A DNA stretch of 64,000 nt, from the NCBI RefSeq assembly GCF_916618895.1, contig NZ_OU745391.1, positions 1 to 64,000 of the forward strand, in the 5' to 3' direction. A model generated the notes under the pieces. That model saw nothing but the letters and a program-made list of their open reading frames with translations, was not told the DNA's origin and ran no database searches. Shown here one piece after another: positions 51,793 through 62,009 of this stretch. Within the stretch, counting starts at the first letter, position 1; each line of letters begins with the position of its first letter. Source of the stretch: Pseudoclavibacter sp. Marseille-Q3772. GTDB lineage: Bacteria; Actinomycetota; Actinomycetes; Actinomycetales; Microbacteriaceae. The translations under genes and the position numbers were made by a program.

Positions 51793-53169
51793 GTGACCAC
51801 CACCCACTTCGAGGCCGCGTACGACACCACCACCCAGTCCGCGCCCGATGAGCAGCTCGACCCCCACAGTGATGTGAAGGTTCGCACCTATGTGCTCGAC
51901 ACTTCGGTGCTCCTGAGCGACCCGCGAGCGATGTTCCGCTTCGACGAACACGAAGTGGTCATTCCCGTGGTCGTGGTAACCGAGCTTGAAAAGAAGCGCC
52001 ACGATCCCGAGATTGGCTATTTTGCGCGGCAGTCGCTGCGTTTCCTCGATCAGCTGCGAGTGAAGCACGGCCGACTTGACCTGCCGATCCCGGTGGGGGA
52101 ACAGGGTGGCACAATTCGTGTTGAGCTGAACCACTCGAACCAGCAGATTTTGCCGAGCGGGATGCAGTTGGCCGATAACGACTCGAGGATCCTCGCCGTG
52201 GCGGCAAACCTCGCCGATGAGGGATGCGAAGTGACCGTGGTCTCCAAAGACATGCCGATGCGTGTCAAGGCTTCTGCGATTGGTTTGAGCGCCGACGAAT
52301 ACCGTCACGAGCTCGCTCGCGATACCGGATATGTCGGAACCGCGCAGATCGACCTGAGCGCAAGCGAGATGGCGGACCTGTATGAACGCGAACAAATCAC
52401 CACGGATGTCGTTCGTGAGCTACCGGTCAATACTTCGCTGATCATCAACTCCGAACGTGGTTCGGCACTCGGGCGCGTGACCGGTAATGACACGATCAAC
52501 CTGGTGCGCGGAGATCGTGATGTGTTTGGTGTGCACGGACGAAGCGCAGAGCAGCGTTTGGCCATCGACCTGCTGATGGACCCGACCGTCGGGATCGTTT
52601 CTATCGGCGGCCGTGCCGGAACCGGTAAATCGGCGATCGCGCTCGCGGCCGGTTTGGAGCAGGTGCTCGAACGGGGCCTGCAGCGCAAGATCATGATCTT
52701 CCGCCCGCTGTATGCCGTAGGCGGTCAGGAGCTCGGTTATCTCCCCGGCGATCAGGACGAGAAGATGGGCCCGTGGGGACAGGCCGTATACGACGCACTT
52801 TCCTCCATCGTCTCCGACAACGTCATCGACGAGATCACCGATCGCGGTCTCATCGAGATTCTGCCGCTCACTCACATCCGCGGACGCTCGCTTCACGACG
52901 CCTTCGTGATCGTTGACGAAGCCCAGTCGTTGGAACGGAATGTGCTGTTGACCATGCTCTCGCGTATCGGACAGAACTCGAAGGTCGTGCTCACCCACGA
53001 TGTCGCTCAACGCGACAATCTGCGCGTGGGCCGGCATGATGGCATTGCCTCGGTGATTGAAACGCTGAAGGGACACAAGCTCTTCGGCCACATCACCCTC
53101 ACCCGCTCCGAGCGAAGCGCGATTGCGGCGCTGGTTACCGACCTGTTGGAGGACTACGAGATCGCCTAG
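51793..53169 (+). CDS. phoH2: PhoH2: PIN-domain ribonuclease fused to PhoH ATPase
   Basis: A 458-residue protein; the GTG at 51793 was chosen for its GAGGAG ribosome site 6 nt away. The N-terminal PIN domain (about 28-180) contains [43 protein letters not shown] and [14 protein letters not shown], with the acidic residues of PIN nucleases. The C-terminal PhoH ATPase (about 245-458) has Walker [19 protein letters not shown] and Walker [14 protein letters not shown]. Mycobacterial PhoH2 is an RNA helicase/RNase. The gene order phoH2 ... fumC is conserved in actinobacteria. Its leader contains strong hairpins. Confidence 0.93.
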   Translation: MTTTHFEAAYDTTTQSAPDEQLDPHSDVKVRTYVLDTSVLLSDPRAMFRFDEHEVVIPVVVVTELEKKRHDPEIGYFARQSLRFLDQLRVKHGRLDLPIPVGEQGGTIRVELNHSNQQILPSGMQLADNDSRILAVAANLADEGCEVTVVSKDMPMRVKASAIGLSADEYRHELARDTGYVGTAQIDLSASEMADLYEREQITTDVVRELPVNTSLIINSERGSALGRVTGNDTINLVRGDRDVFGVHGRSAEQRLAIDLLMDPTVGIVSIGGRAGTGKSAIALAAGLEQVLERGLQRKIMIFRPLYAVGGQELGYLPGDQDEKMGPWGQAVYDALSSIVSDNVIDEITDRGLIEILPLTHIRGRSLHDAFVIVDEAQSLERNVLLTMLSRIGQNSKVVLTHDVAQRDNLRVGRHDGIASVIETLKGHKLFGHITLTRSERSAIAALVTDLLEDYEIA

Positions 53170-53255
53170 CCGACACCCTGCGCATCCCGTAGCGCTGAGC
53201 ATGCGCTTGTGGATAACTCGACCGGTTGATCTGAGGGGTTCGCTAACGTGCCGAT

Positions 53256-53723
53256 GTGATGATCGGAGCTTGGTGCTGTGCCGCCTATGTGGCGGTCGCA
53301 ACGGTGCCGCTCGCGCGACACGATCTACGTGAGCACCGGCTGCCGAATGCGTGGACGATGCCCGGTTGGTTGGTGGCGTTGGTCGCTATTGCGGTACAGG
53401 CTGTCGCCAGCGGGCAACTACCGCTACTACCGGTGCTTGCCGCTGGCAGCGCGCTGGTGATGTTTCTCGTCTTTGCGCTCGTGGCAGGGATGGGGATGGG
53501 GGACCTCAAGCTCGCGGTTCCCCTGGCGGCTGGTCTCGGGTTCTTTGGGATGCATCTGGTCGCGTTTGCGCTATTGCTCGCGTTGGCCTCGGGTGCAGCT
53601 CTGGCTGCGGTATTGCTCATGCGGGGTAGGGCTCGCGATACCGCAATCGCGTTTGGCCCGTTCTTGCTGTTTGGCTACTGGTGCGCGTTCGCGGTGGGAA
53701 CGGTCAGTGGGACAACAGTTTGA
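53256..53723 (+). CDS. Prepilin peptidase-like A24 protease (short form)
   Basis: A 155-residue membrane protein with about five helices and both aspartates of the A24 family: ARHDLREHRLPNAW (D at residue ~23) and VAGMGMGDLKLAVPLA (GMGD-K-L motif). It lacks the N-terminal methyltransferase domain of PilD, as in TadV/CpaA-type enzymes. It would cut type IV or Flp pilin leaders on the cytoplasmic side; no pilin or secretion genes are in the window. The start (MM) has no clear ribosome site. Confidence 0.8.
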   Translation: MMIGAWCCAAYVAVATVPLARHDLREHRLPNAWTMPGWLVALVAIAVQAVASGQLPLLPVLAAGSALVMFLVFALVAGMGMGDLKLAVPLAAGLGFFGMHLVAFALLLALASGAALAAVLLMRGRARDTAIAFGPFLLFGYWCAFAVGTVSGTTV

Positions 53724-53775
53724 GAGTGCACGGCTGGCATAAGCTAGGAGGAGGTAATCCTGCCCGAGAAAGGTG

Positions 53776-55179
53776 ATGCACTTGGATAACAACGAGTACC
53801 GCATTGAGCACGACACGATGGGTGAAGTTCGCGTTCCGAAGGACGCGCTGTACGCCGCACAAACCCAGCGAGCCGTGGACAACTTCCCAATCTCCGGCCA
53901 GCGACTCGAAGACCGTCAGATCATCGCGATGGCGGAGGTTAAGCGCGCTGCTGCCATTGTGAACCAGAAGCTCGGCATCATTGACGAAGGTCGCGCAGCT
54001 GCGATCGTGTCCGCAGCCGAAGAGATCATCGGCGGCAAGCACCTGAACGAATTCCCGATTGACATCTATCAGACCGGTTCGGGAACCTCGTCGAATATGA
54101 ACATGAACGAGGTGCTCTCGACTCTCGCCAGCGCATCGTTCGGCGAGAAGGTACACCCGAACGACCACGTCAACGCATCGCAGTCGTCGAACGACACCTT
54201 CCCTACGGCCGTCCACGTTGCCGCAACCGGTGCGCTCATCGAAGACCTCGTACCGGCACTGGAAGAGCTCGCAACCGCGCTGGAAGAAAAGGCTGGTGCG
54301 TGGAAGGAAGTCGTCAAGTCGGGCCGTACCCACTTGATGGATGCGACTCCGGTAACGCTCGGTCAGGAGTTCGCAGGTTACGCTCGCCAGATCCGCCTGG
54401 GAATTGAGCGTGTGAACGCTACGATTGAGCGCGTTGCGGAGGTTCCGCTCGGTGGTACCGCCGTGGGTACCGGTATCAACACGCCCAAGGGCTTTGCCGA
54501 ACAGGTCATCGCTGAACTCGCATCCCACACCGGACTGCCCATCACCGAGGCGAAGGACCACTTCGAGGCACAGGGCGCCCGCGACGGACTCGTTGAGGCT
54601 TCGGGCGCGCTGCGCACGATCGCGGTCTCGCTGATCAAGATCAACAACGACCTGCGTTGGATGGGCTCGGGCCCGAACACGGGTCTCGGTGAGTTGCACC
54701 TGCCTGACCTCCAGCCCGGCTCGTCGATCATGCCCGGTAAGGTGAACCCGGTTGTTCCCGAGGCCGTGCTGATGGTTGCTTCCCGTGTGATCGGTAACGA
54801 CGCGGCGATCGTATTCGGTGGCGCATCCGGATCGTTCGAGTTGAACGTGCAGATTCCGATGATGGGCACGGTGCTGCTCGAATCGGTCCGTCTGCTCGCA
54901 AACTCCTCGCGTGTGCTCGCGGAGAAGACCATCAAGGGGCTCGAGCCGAACATCGAGCGTGCTCGTGAGCTGGCAGAGTCCTCGCCGTCGATTGTTACGC
55001 CGCTGAACCGTGTGATTGGTTACGAGTCGGCAGCGAAGGTTGCTAAGCACGCTGTGGCGAACAAGGTGACGGTTCGTCAAGCCGTGATCGACCTCGGCTT
55101 TGTCGAGCGTGGAGAAATCACCGAGGCTGAGCTTGATGACAAGCTTGATGTCCTGAAGATGACCTCGCCGAACCTGTAA
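53776..55179 (+). CDS. fumC: Class II fumarate hydratase
   Basis: A 467-residue tetrameric, iron-free fumarase that hydrates fumarate to malate in the TCA cycle. Motifs are [19 protein letters not shown] at the N-terminus, [35 protein letters not shown], the active-site [16 protein letters not shown], and the family signature [15 protein letters not shown]. Possible starts are GTG 53773, ATG 53776 or TTG 53782; AAAGG is spaced best for the TTG (6 nt). A strong UUCG-loop terminator follows. Confidence 0.96.
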   Translation: MHLDNNEYRIEHDTMGEVRVPKDALYAAQTQRAVDNFPISGQRLEDRQIIAMAEVKRAAAIVNQKLGIIDEGRAAAIVSAAEEIIGGKHLNEFPIDIYQTGSGTSSNMNMNEVLSTLASASFGEKVHPNDHVNASQSSNDTFPTAVHVAATGALIEDLVPALEELATALEEKAGAWKEVVKSGRTHLMDATPVTLGQEFAGYARQIRLGIERVNATIERVAEVPLGGTAVGTGINTPKGFAEQVIAELASHTGLPITEAKDHFEAQGARDGLVEASGALRTIAVSLIKINNDLRWMGSGPNTGLGELHLPDLQPGSSIMPGKVNPVVPEAVLMVASRVIGNDAAIVFGGASGSFELNVQIPMMGTVLLESVRLLANSSRVLAEKTIKGLEPNIERARELAESSPSIVTPLNRVIGYESAAKVAKHAVANKVTVRQAVIDLGFVERGEITEAELDDKLDVLKMTSPNL

Positions 55180-55203
55180 TGTTGCGGTAATCAGTCATTA
55201 CCG

Positions 55204-55235
55204 AATCGAGGCCCCGCTTCGGCGGGGCCTCGATT
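55204..55235. terminator. UUCG-tetraloop terminator after fumC
   Basis: A perfect 14-bp stem (55204-55217 with 55222-55235) closed by a TTCG loop and followed by GTTTCG. It lies between convergent fumC and the DUF4245 gene. Confidence 0.9.
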
Positions 55236-55263
55236 GTTTCGTCCTTCGGATGCGCTGTGGCGA

Positions 55264-55905
55264 CTACTGCATGTCCGCTGCGACAGCCTCGGCTACTTCG
55301 TGCACGAGAGCCGGGTCATGCGAGCTGAAGACGATGTACACGCTGCCGTTGTGTTCGGTAGCGAGCACATACCCGTTATTGCCAACTTCCGAACGCTCAA
55401 GCGACGAGTAATCGTACTCATCCCAGGTCATCCCACCGATCTCGACGGTCCCGGTTGCCGGTCGCTCGCCGGTTTTGGTGTAGCGCCAGGTTTCGTTCGC
55501 GGCCAAGCCCTGCCGTACACCGACCATCGCCTGCGCCTTGTCATCGCTGACCTGCAGCAGGCCGATGTACCACTCACTGACCTTGTCGGCGCCGGTGCGC
55601 ATTTCGGCTTCGTTCGCCCGCCACGATTCGTTGAGTTCGGGGACGACCAGGTGTGCCTGCTGGCCGGGTTGAGCGTCGCGCGCAACCTGCGCGTAATCAA
55701 CGTAGTCCTGTCGCGGGTTGTCGTTGCGCGGCACGATCAGCACCATGATGAGTACCGCGAGCAGCGTTACGCCAACGGCCGCAATGAGGTTCTGGATCGT
55801 TTTGCGCGCGCGATACTTGCGTGAGTTCTCGGCGAGCCGAGCGGCTTTCTCTTCGGGGGTTTCGGGTCGACCGAGCTCTGCAACAACGGCGGGTTTGCGC
55901 GCCAT
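55264..55905 (-). CDS. DUF4245 membrane-anchored protein
   Basis: A 213-residue protein: cytoplasmic charged N-terminus (about 1-35), one membrane helix (NLIAAVGVTLLAVLIMVLIV) and an extracytoplasmic domain with the DUF4245 pattern (VPELNESWRANEAEM, then WYIGLLQVSDDKAQAMVG, ETWRYTKTGE). Unknown function; the family is actinobacterial and occurs between fum/glpX and xseBA. Its ATG overlaps the xseB stop (TAATG), so it is coupled to xseB. Confidence 0.88.
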   Translation of the reverse strand: MARKPAVVAELGRPETPEEKAARLAENSRKYRARKTIQNLIAAVGVTLLAVLIMVLIVPRNDNPRQDYVDYAQVARDAQPGQQAHLVVPELNESWRANEAEMRTGADKVSEWYIGLLQVSDDKAQAMVGVRQGLAANETWRYTKTGERPATGTVEIGGMTWDEYDYSSLERSEVGNNGYVLATEHNGSVYIVFSSHDPALVHEVAEAVAADMQ

Positions 55906-56174
55906 TATTCGTCGGCCGCCTCATCCACGCGCTGTTCGCGAGCCTGCTCGAGACGCTCCCTGGCACCGCGCAACCACTGTTCGCATCGCGCAGCGAGCGC
56001 TTCGCCGCGCTCCCACAGTGCCAGGGAGTCTTCCAGCGGTAGCGAGCCTTCTTCGAGCTTCTGTACCACGAGGGCGAGCTCGTCGCGGGCAGCTTCAAAG
56101 CTGAGTTCGGCGACCGGGGTATCGCGAACGGTGGCCGAGTTCGGGGCGGGTTCGTTGGCAGGCATGCTGTCCAT
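55905..56174 (-). CDS. xseB: Exodeoxyribonuclease VII small subunit
   Basis: An 89-residue helical protein with the XseB pattern [20 protein letters not shown] and [20 protein letters not shown]. It associates with XseA to degrade single-stranded DNA into oligonucleotides. It lies 38 nt downstream of xseA and overlaps the DUF4245 start by one base. An ATG three codons further in (56165) is an alternative start. Confidence 0.94.
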   Translation of the reverse strand: MDSMPANEPAPNSATVRDTPVAELSFEAARDELALVVQKLEEGSLPLEDSLALWERGEALAARCEQWLRGARERLEQAREQRVDEAADE

Positions 56175-56212
56175 TCTAAGTTGTGGGGGAACGGAATACA
56201 GAGGGTTGTGGA

Positions 56213-57424
56213 TTACTTAGTGGTCGCGTGGATGCGGCCATCGGTCACGCGAATGCTGAGCGCATCTCCGGTGCTGGTCTGTCCCGTTTCGGTGACGACC
56301 GCGCTACCGGATGCATCCACCCGCTCAACAATGGCGTAGCCGCGCTTGAGCGTGCCAAGTGGCGAGAGCGCATTGAGCCGGTGGGTGAGCGAGGCTACGC
56401 CGTCTTCTGCGTAGCGCAGGTGACGGTCGACGAGTTCCGCGCCGCGGGCAGCGAGCCGGCCGAGCTCATCGCCGTGCTGGTCGACGATGCGGACCGGGTT
56501 AGCGAGCACCGGGCGTGAGCGAAGCTGCTCGATACCACGCTGTTCGAGCATGATGCGTTCAGTGATACGGCGGCGGATGCGGGAGCGTGCCTGGTCGACG
56601 ATGTCGAGTTGTTCGGCAACATCCGGGACGACGCGTTTTGCGGCATCGGTCGGGGTGGATGCGCGCAGATCGGCGACTTCGTCAAGCAGTGGACGGTCGG
56701 CTTCGTGGCCGATCGCGCTGACAATCGGAGTGCGCGCGGCCGCGGCAGTGCGCACCAGGGTCTCATCGCTGAACGGCAATAGGTGGAGGAAATCACCGCC
56801 GCCGCGGGCGATGATGATGACCTCAACATCCGGGTCGGTGTCGAGCACCTTGATTGCCTCGGTGACTTCGTTCGCTGCCGAATCACCCTGCACGCGGGTG
56901 TAAACAGTGCGGAACTCGACGGCCGGCCAGCGCAGTTCTGCATTGCGGCGGACATCCTTTTCAGCGTCCGATTCGCGGCCGGTGATCAGGCCGATGCAGC
57001 CGGGTAGGAAGGGGAGTCGCTGTTTGCGTTCGGCGTCAAAGAGCCCCTCAGCTGCGAGGGTGCGGCGGAGCCGTTCGAGCTGCTCGAGGAGGTTACCGAG
57101 CCCCGCGTGGCGCATATCGTAAACCTGCAGCGAGAGGGTTCCGCCCTTGACCCACACATCGGGTTTGGCCTGGATGATGACGCGATCGCCCTTGTTGAAC
57201 TGTTCCTTGAGGCGTTCACGAACCGATCGCCACATCACGATCGATAGGGATGCATCCGCATTCAGGTCACGAATCTTGGCGTATGCGTGTCCGCCGCGGA
57301 TGTCGAAACTGGTGAGCTCGCCTTCGATCCACGCGGTTCCCAGCTGTGCCACCCAATCGTGGATGGACTGGGCAATGAACTGTACCTGGAAGGGCTGTTC
57401 GGGGGAGGAGAATTGGCGTCCCAT
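56213..57424 (-). CDS. xseA: Exodeoxyribonuclease VII large subunit
   Basis: A 403-residue nuclease subunit. The N-terminal OB domain spans about 10-110 ([20 protein letters not shown], then [15 protein letters not shown]), followed by the catalytic domain with [20 protein letters not shown] (RGGG), [20 protein letters not shown] (GHE-D) and [10 protein letters not shown]. It ends with the conserved [12 protein letters not shown] segment. Start chosen at MGRQFSSPE with AAAAGG 8 nt upstream; the frame extends further up but that part is antisense to ispH. It is divergent from ispH. Confidence 0.95.
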   Translation of the reverse strand: MGRQFSSPEQPFQVQFIAQSIHDWVAQLGTAWIEGELTSFDIRGGHAYAKIRDLNADASLSIVMWRSVRERLKEQFNKGDRVIIQAKPDVWVKGGTLSLQVYDMRHAGLGNLLEQLERLRRTLAAEGLFDAERKQRLPFLPGCIGLITGRESDAEKDVRRNAELRWPAVEFRTVYTRVQGDSAANEVTEAIKVLDTDPDVEVIIIARGGGDFLHLLPFSDETLVRTAAAARTPIVSAIGHEADRPLLDEVADLRASTPTDAAKRVVPDVAEQLDIVDQARSRIRRRITERIMLEQRGIEQLRSRPVLANPVRIVDQHGDELGRLAARGAELVDRHLRYAEDGVASLTHRLNALSPLGTLKRGYAIVERVDASGSAVVTETGQTSTGDALSIRVTDGRIHATTK

Positions 57425-57462
57425 AAGTGGGCCTTTTCGTTTTCGGTTCGTACACTGGAGGG

Positions 57463-58539
57463 GTGAGTGGCCAAGCTGTGAATTTGTCGATGCCCCGTGT
57501 TCCTCGTGCTGCGGCGGTACTTGAAGACCGCCCGGTTGAGGGACACAAACGTGTGCTGTTGGCCGCACCACGAGGATACTGTGCGGGTGTTGACCGCGCC
57601 GTCGTGGCTGTGGAAAAGGCACTCGAACGCTATGGCGCCCCGGTGTACGTGCGCAAACAGATCGTGCACAACAAGCACGTTGTGTCCGAGCTTGAGGCGC
57701 GTGGCGCAATTTTTGTCGACGAGGTGGATGAGGTCCCAGAAGGTTCGCACCTGGTCTTCTCTGCACACGGCGTGTCACCGATGGTTAAGGAAGCCGCTGC
57801 CGAGCGCCAGCTGCAAGCGATTGATGCGACCTGCCCGCTGGTGACCAAAGTGCACCGCGAAGCCACGCGGTTTGCGAAGCAGAACCGTGAGATCTTGTTG
57901 ATCGGGCACACCGGTCACGAAGAGGTCGAGGGTACTGCCGGGCACGGTGGCGATCGCGTCACGGTAGTGAATTCCCCCGAAGAAGCTGACACTGTCGTGG
58001 TTGAAGACCCCGACAACGTCGTGTGGCTTTCGCAGACGACGCTATCGGTTGACGAGACGATGGAGACCGTGAACCGGCTGCGTTCTCGCTTCCCGAACCT
58101 GCAGGATCCGCCGTCTGACGATATCTGTTACGCCACGCAGAACCGGCAGGTTGCGATCAAGAAGGTGGCTGCCGAGGCGGATCTGGTGATCGTGGTGGGC
58201 TCAGCGAACTCATCGAACTCAGTTCGCCTGGTTGAGGTTGCCCTGCAGCACGGGGCAAAGGCCGCGTACCGCATTGACTACACGGATGAGATCCAGCAGG
58301 AATGGCTTGATGGTGTGACAACGGTCGGCGTAACCTCGGGCGCTTCGGTTCCCGAGGTGCTGGTTCAGCAGACCCTTGAGACCCTGGCGAGTGCCGGCTA
58401 CGCGGATGTGACCGAGGTCGAGACCGCGACCGAAGACCTCATGTTCTCGCTGCCCAAGGAGCTGCGCCGCGACCTTGGTGAATGCGACACCGGTGGCGCT
58501 CGCGGCGGCCGCGGTATGGGCGTGCGCAATAAGGACTAA
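57463..58539 (+). CDS. ispH: 4-hydroxy-3-methylbut-2-enyl diphosphate reductase
   Basis: A 358-residue iron-sulfur enzyme, the last step of the MEP isoprenoid pathway, giving IPP and DMAPP. The three cluster cysteines are in [28 protein letters not shown] and [13 protein letters not shown], with active-site [21 protein letters not shown] and [22 protein letters not shown]. The start is uncertain among GTG 57463, GTG 57478 and ATG 57490; conserved sequence starts after residue 25 in all. It has a short Gly/Arg tail. Confidence 0.94.
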   Translation: MSGQAVNLSMPRVPRAAAVLEDRPVEGHKRVLLAAPRGYCAGVDRAVVAVEKALERYGAPVYVRKQIVHNKHVVSELEARGAIFVDEVDEVPEGSHLVFSAHGVSPMVKEAAAERQLQAIDATCPLVTKVHREATRFAKQNREILLIGHTGHEEVEGTAGHGGDRVTVVNSPEEADTVVVEDPDNVVWLSQTTLSVDETMETVNRLRSRFPNLQDPPSDDICYATQNRQVAIKKVAAEADLVIVVGSANSSNSVRLVEVALQHGAKAAYRIDYTDEIQQEWLDGVTTVGVTSGASVPEVLVQQTLETLASAGYADVTEVETATEDLMFSLPKELRRDLGECDTGGARGGRGMGVRNKD

Positions 58540-58560
58540 CCGACAGCATGCGGGAGGAGA

Positions 58561-59349
58561 TTACGCAACTGCTCCCGCATCCGTGTCGCGTCGCTCCCGT
58601 GCAGCCTGGATGAACGCCAGCGAGAGTGCGGTGAAGTCGTCCACACGCGCCTGGTGCTCTTCGGGGTGCCACTGCACTGCCACCATCCAGCAGTCTGCCG
58701 GGCTTTCGACTGCTTCGATCACACCGTCATCAGCGCGGGCGGTGACGACCAGTCCGTCGGCAATGCGCTCCACAGCCTGATGGTGCGCTGAGCGGATGGG
58801 GATCACCGTCGCGTTGAGCGCGTTCGCAAGCATTGAGTCTGGAACGATCGTGACATCGTGATCGGTCATCTCATCCGATACGGGATGATCATTGTGCACC
58901 CGGTCATCACCGAGATCAGGGATGAGGGTACCACCGAGCGCGACATTGATCACCTGCATACCGCGACAGATCCCCAACAGCGGTTTGCGTGCATCCCGAG
59001 CCGCGTGGACGAGTGTGATTTCAAACTCATCGGCATCACGATCCACGCCCTGCGCGGCAGCGATCGCCTGGGCGTCATCGGTATATAGGTGCGGATCCAC
59101 ATCGGCACCGCCAAGAATCAGCACGGCATCAACCGTGTCGATGAGGTCGGGTGCGGTTCGGTACGGATGTGTTGCATCGACAAACACGACCTGCACGTCC
59201 TCGGCAATGCGATGCAGCGTCTTGCCGGTTTGCCCGGCGAGCGCGTGGAGTTCGTCAGCATAGGCACGCTCGACGTGACGGCTATCCATGCTGTACGAAA
59301 CCAGGATTCGCAGGGGGCGTTTGGATGCGGACTGGATGTCAGTTGCCAC
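58561..59349 (-). CDS. Class I glutamine amidotransferase-like hydrolase (peptidase C26, PuuD-like)
   Basis: A 262-residue hydrolase with the C26 triad: nucleophile Cys in LLGICRGMQVINVALGGTL (about 125) and His/Glu in VAVQWHPEEHQA (about 225). LILGGADVDPHLY is the usual oxyanion region. Family members hydrolyse gamma-glutamyl-GABA or related gamma-glutamyl amines. It is about 10 kb from the GS-like ligase at 45299, which could make such a substrate; a functional link is possible but not shown by position. It is convergent with ispH. Confidence 0.85.
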   Translation of the reverse strand: MATDIQSASKRPLRILVSYSMDSRHVERAYADELHALAGQTGKTLHRIAEDVQVVFVDATHPYRTAPDLIDTVDAVLILGGADVDPHLYTDDAQAIAAAQGVDRDADEFEITLVHAARDARKPLLGICRGMQVINVALGGTLIPDLGDDRVHNDHPVSDEMTDHDVTIVPDSMLANALNATVIPIRSAHHQAVERIADGLVVTARADDGVIEAVESPADCWMVAVQWHPEEHQARVDDFTALSLAFIQAARERRDTDAGAVA

Positions 59350-59377
59350 GGGCAGTCTCCTCGTTGAGCGCGGGTCG

Positions 59378-59851
59378 TTACGGGGTCGGGGCCGTGCCGG
59401 ACATCATCGATTGCGTTGCGAGATCGATGATCTGCGGATGTGCGGCAAGGGATAGGACGCCGATGATCGTACCGAATAGCAGCGCAATTAACGCGCCGAC
59501 GAAGGCGCACCATGTCGCTTGCTTGCCCGCCCGATACCGGACGAGGGCGAGATACAGCCAGGCCGCATAGTTCACCACATAGCCGATAACACCCACCCAG
59601 CTAATTGGCGCGAGCTCGGCGGGTCGGTGATAGTCACCGAGATTGTTGGCGCGGAAGAACTCGGCAGCGTTACTCACCAGCGCCTGTTCGGTAACCCCTG
59701 TCATGTTGAACACGGTCGCGAACAGCCCGATGACAAACAGCGCAATCGCCGTGGAGCGGTCGCTCTTGCGCTGGAGCTCGCGCAGTTGGTCCGGATTGGG
59801 AACGGGCCCCGGAGTATTACCCCGAGGCCCGGATTGTGAAGAACGAGCCAC
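59378..59851 (-). CDS. Small membrane protein coupled to fba
   Basis: A 157-residue protein with a disordered N-terminus (about 1-25), a charged helix (LRELQRKSDRS) and three to four membrane helices (IALFVIGLFATVFNMTG, ISWVGVIGYVVNYAAWLYLAL, ATWCAFVGALIALLFGTIIG). It resembles a Micrococcales-restricted family of small membrane proteins; the exact family is not certain. The GTG shares its G with the fba stop (TAGTG), so it is translated after fba. Function unknown. Confidence 0.75.
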   Translation of the reverse strand: MARSSQSGPRGNTPGPVPNPDQLRELQRKSDRSTAIALFVIGLFATVFNMTGVTEQALVSNAAEFFRANNLGDYHRPAELAPISWVGVIGYVVNYAAWLYLALVRYRAGKQATWCAFVGALIALLFGTIIGVLSLAAHPQIIDLATQSMMSGTAPTP

Positions 59852-60879
59852 TAGATCGACTGGGACTTTCCGTGTGAGCCCAGCTGCTGGGTTGCCTCGA
59901 TGACTCGTGCGGCCATCGCGGTCTCTGCCTTCTTACCCCACGAGCGTGGGTCGTAGACCTTCTTGTTGCCGACTTCGCCGTCGATCTTTAGGAAGCCCTC
60001 GTAGCTGGTGAGGACCGAGTCGGCTACCGAGCGCGAGTAGGCGTACTGCGTGTCGGTGTCGATGTTCATCTTCACCACGCCGTTGGCCACGGCCGTTGCG
60101 ATCTCTTCTTCGGTCGAGCCCGAACCGCCGTGGAACACGAGGTCGAGCGGCTTCGGGTCGGTGCCGTACTTCTCGGCCAGACCTTGCTGGATCTCGGCGA
60201 GAATTTCCGGGCGCAGTTTGACGTTGCCGGGCTTGTACACACCGTGCACGTTTCCGAAGGTCAGCGCAGTCATGTAGCGGCCCTGATCGCCGAGGCCGAG
60301 AGCCTCAACCGTTGCGATTGCGTCGTCCAGATCGGTGTATAGCTTGTCGTTGATCTCGCCGACAACACCGTCTTCTTCACCGCCGACAACACCAATTTCA
60401 ACTTCGAGAATCTGGCCGTTGTTCTTGATGCGTGGGAGCAGTTCCTCCGCGATCTGCAGGTTCTCTTCCAGCGGTACGGCCGAACCATCCCACATGTGCG
60501 ATTGGAAGATTGGTTCGCGGCCGGCCTTCACAGCCTCTTCGGATGCTTCCAGCAGCGGCAGCACGAACGTGTCCAGTGCGTTCTTCGGGCAGTGGTCGGT
60601 GTGCAGCGCCACGGTAATCGGGTAGTTCTTCGCAACTTCGGTGGCGAATGCAGCCATAGCCAGCGCGCCGGAGGCGCGAGCGGTGCGGGTTTGTCCGGCG
60701 AAGTAGTCGGCACCACCGGTAGTGACCTGGATGATGCCGTCGGAGCCGGCTTCGGTCAGGCCCTGCAGCACCGCGTTGATTGTCTGCGAGCTGGACACGT
60801 TAATCGCGGGGTAGGCGAAGCCGCCTTCCTTCGCGCGGTTGAGCATTTCAGCGTACTGGTCGGGTGATGCTACCGGCAT
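59851..60879 (-). CDS. fba: Class II fructose-bisphosphate aldolase
   Basis: A 342-residue zinc aldolase that cleaves fructose-1,6-bisphosphate. Metal and active-site motifs are VALHTDHCPKNALDTFV (H-D), IFQSHMWDGSAVPLEENL, EVEIGVVGGEEDGV, LTFGNVHGVYKPGNVKLRP (His) and LVFHGGSGSTEEEI (His, GGSGS), then MNIDTDTQYAYS. AAGGAG precedes the ATG of MPVASPDQ; the extension upstream is not coding. It is divergent from glpX, the opposing gluconeogenic enzyme, with about 116 nt between. Confidence 0.97.
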   Translation of the reverse strand: MPVASPDQYAEMLNRAKEGGFAYPAINVSSSQTINAVLQGLTEAGSDGIIQVTTGGADYFAGQTRTARASGALAMAAFATEVAKNYPITVALHTDHCPKNALDTFVLPLLEASEEAVKAGREPIFQSHMWDGSAVPLEENLQIAEELLPRIKNNGQILEVEIGVVGGEEDGVVGEINDKLYTDLDDAIATVEALGLGDQGRYMTALTFGNVHGVYKPGNVKLRPEILAEIQQGLAEKYGTDPKPLDLVFHGGSGSTEEEIATAVANGVVKMNIDTDTQYAYSRSVADSVLTSYEGFLKIDGEVGNKKVYDPRSWGKKAETAMAARVIEATQQLGSHGKSQSI

Positions 60880-60995
60880 TGGGTACTCCTTAGTCGTGGT
60901 GACAAGTCGTGTGCATCCTATCGACTGGAGTTCACCGAATCCCGAGCGTTCGAGACTAGGCTGAAGACAGGATTCCGACGTCGAAAGGGTTGATC

Positions 60996-62009
60996 GTGAC
61001 CGATACAACATCCGCTGCTAACCGTCACGAGGCTGAGCTGATGGAGCATCCCGACCGTAACCTCGCAATGGAGCTGGTGCGTGCGACGGAAGCTGCGGCG
61101 ATCCGTGCTGTCCCCTGGATCGGCCGCGGCAATAAGAACGCCGCTGACGGGGCGGCTGTGGATGCGATGCGCAAGTTCCTGGCCACAGTCGAGTTCCAAG
61201 GCGAGGTCGTTATTGGTGAGGGTGAAAAAGACGAAGCGCCGATGCTGTTCAACGGTGAAATCGTCGGTAACGGCACCGGGCCGCTGTGCGATATCGCAGT
61301 CGACCCGATTGACGGAACGAGCCTGACGGCAGCGGGCCGTCAGAACGCACTCAGCGTGATTGCCGTTGCCGACCGAGGCACCATGTACAACCCCAAAGAG
61401 GTGTTCTACATGGAGAAGATCGTCACCGGTCCCGCAGGTAAGGGCGTCATCGACCTTGAACGCCCGATCGGAGACAACATTCGCGGGCTCGCCGAAGCGC
61501 TCGGCAAAACTGTTGAGGACATGAACATCGCAGTGCTCGACCGTCCTCGCCACGAACAGCTCATTCACGACATCCGCGAATCGGGCGCCGGTACTGAGTT
61601 GCTGCTGGATGGCGATGTTGCCGGTGGTATCAACGCTGCGCTGCAGAACGGTCGCATCGACATGTGCGTCGGCATCGGTGGCACCCCGGAGGGCATCATC
61701 ACCGCCTGTGCCATCAAGGGACTCGACGGCGTCATGCAGGGTCGCCTGTACCCGCGCAATGATGAAGAACGCTCGAACGCCATTAACGCGGGCCACGACC
61801 TCGACCGCGTGCTCACGGCCGATGACCTCGTCCGCACCGACAACACCTTCTTCGTGTGTACCGGTGTCACCGACGGTGGTCTGGTGAAGGGCGTCGACCG
61901 TGAACGCGATCGCATCACCACCGACTCGGTCGTGCTGCGTGCACGTTCGGGTACCTTCCGTCGCGTGACCGCAGTCCACCGCGTCTCGAAGTGGCTCGAC
62001 GAAGACTAA
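60996..62009 (+). CDS. glpX: Class II fructose-1,6-bisphosphatase
   Basis: A 337-residue lithium-sensitive phosphatase of gluconeogenesis. Motifs are NLAMELVRATEAAAIRAVPW, VVIGEGEKDEAPMLFNGE (metal Glu/Asp), AVDPIDGTSLTAAGRQNAL (DPIDGT) and GIGGTPEGIITACAIK. GTG start with AAAGGG 6 nt upstream. It replaces the class I enzyme in actinobacteria. Its stop overlaps the convergent rmuC stop by 4 nt. Confidence 0.96.
   Translation: MTDTTSAANRHEAELMEHPDRNLAMELVRATEAAAIRAVPWIGRGNKNAADGAAVDAMRKFLATVEFQGEVVIGEGEKDEAPMLFNGEIVGNGTGPLCDIAVDPIDGTSLTAAGRQNALSVIAVADRGTMYNPKEVFYMEKIVTGPAGKGVIDLERPIGDNIRGLAEALGKTVEDMNIAVLDRPRHEQLIHDIRESGAGTELLLDGDVAGGINAALQNGRIDMCVGIGGTPEGIITACAIKGLDGVMQGRLYPRNDEERSNAINAGHDLDRVLTADDLVRTDNTFFVCTGVTDGGLVKGVDRERDRITTDSVVLRARSGTFRRVTAVHRVSKWLDED

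Noticed and set aside
53704-55080. 458-codon reverse frame over fumC
   Set aside because: Antisense to FumC with intact motifs; the translation is Arg/Leu/Val-rich and without domain features.
60918-61979. 353-codon reverse frame over glpX
   Set aside because: Shadow of GlpX, which has all its motifs in the forward frame.
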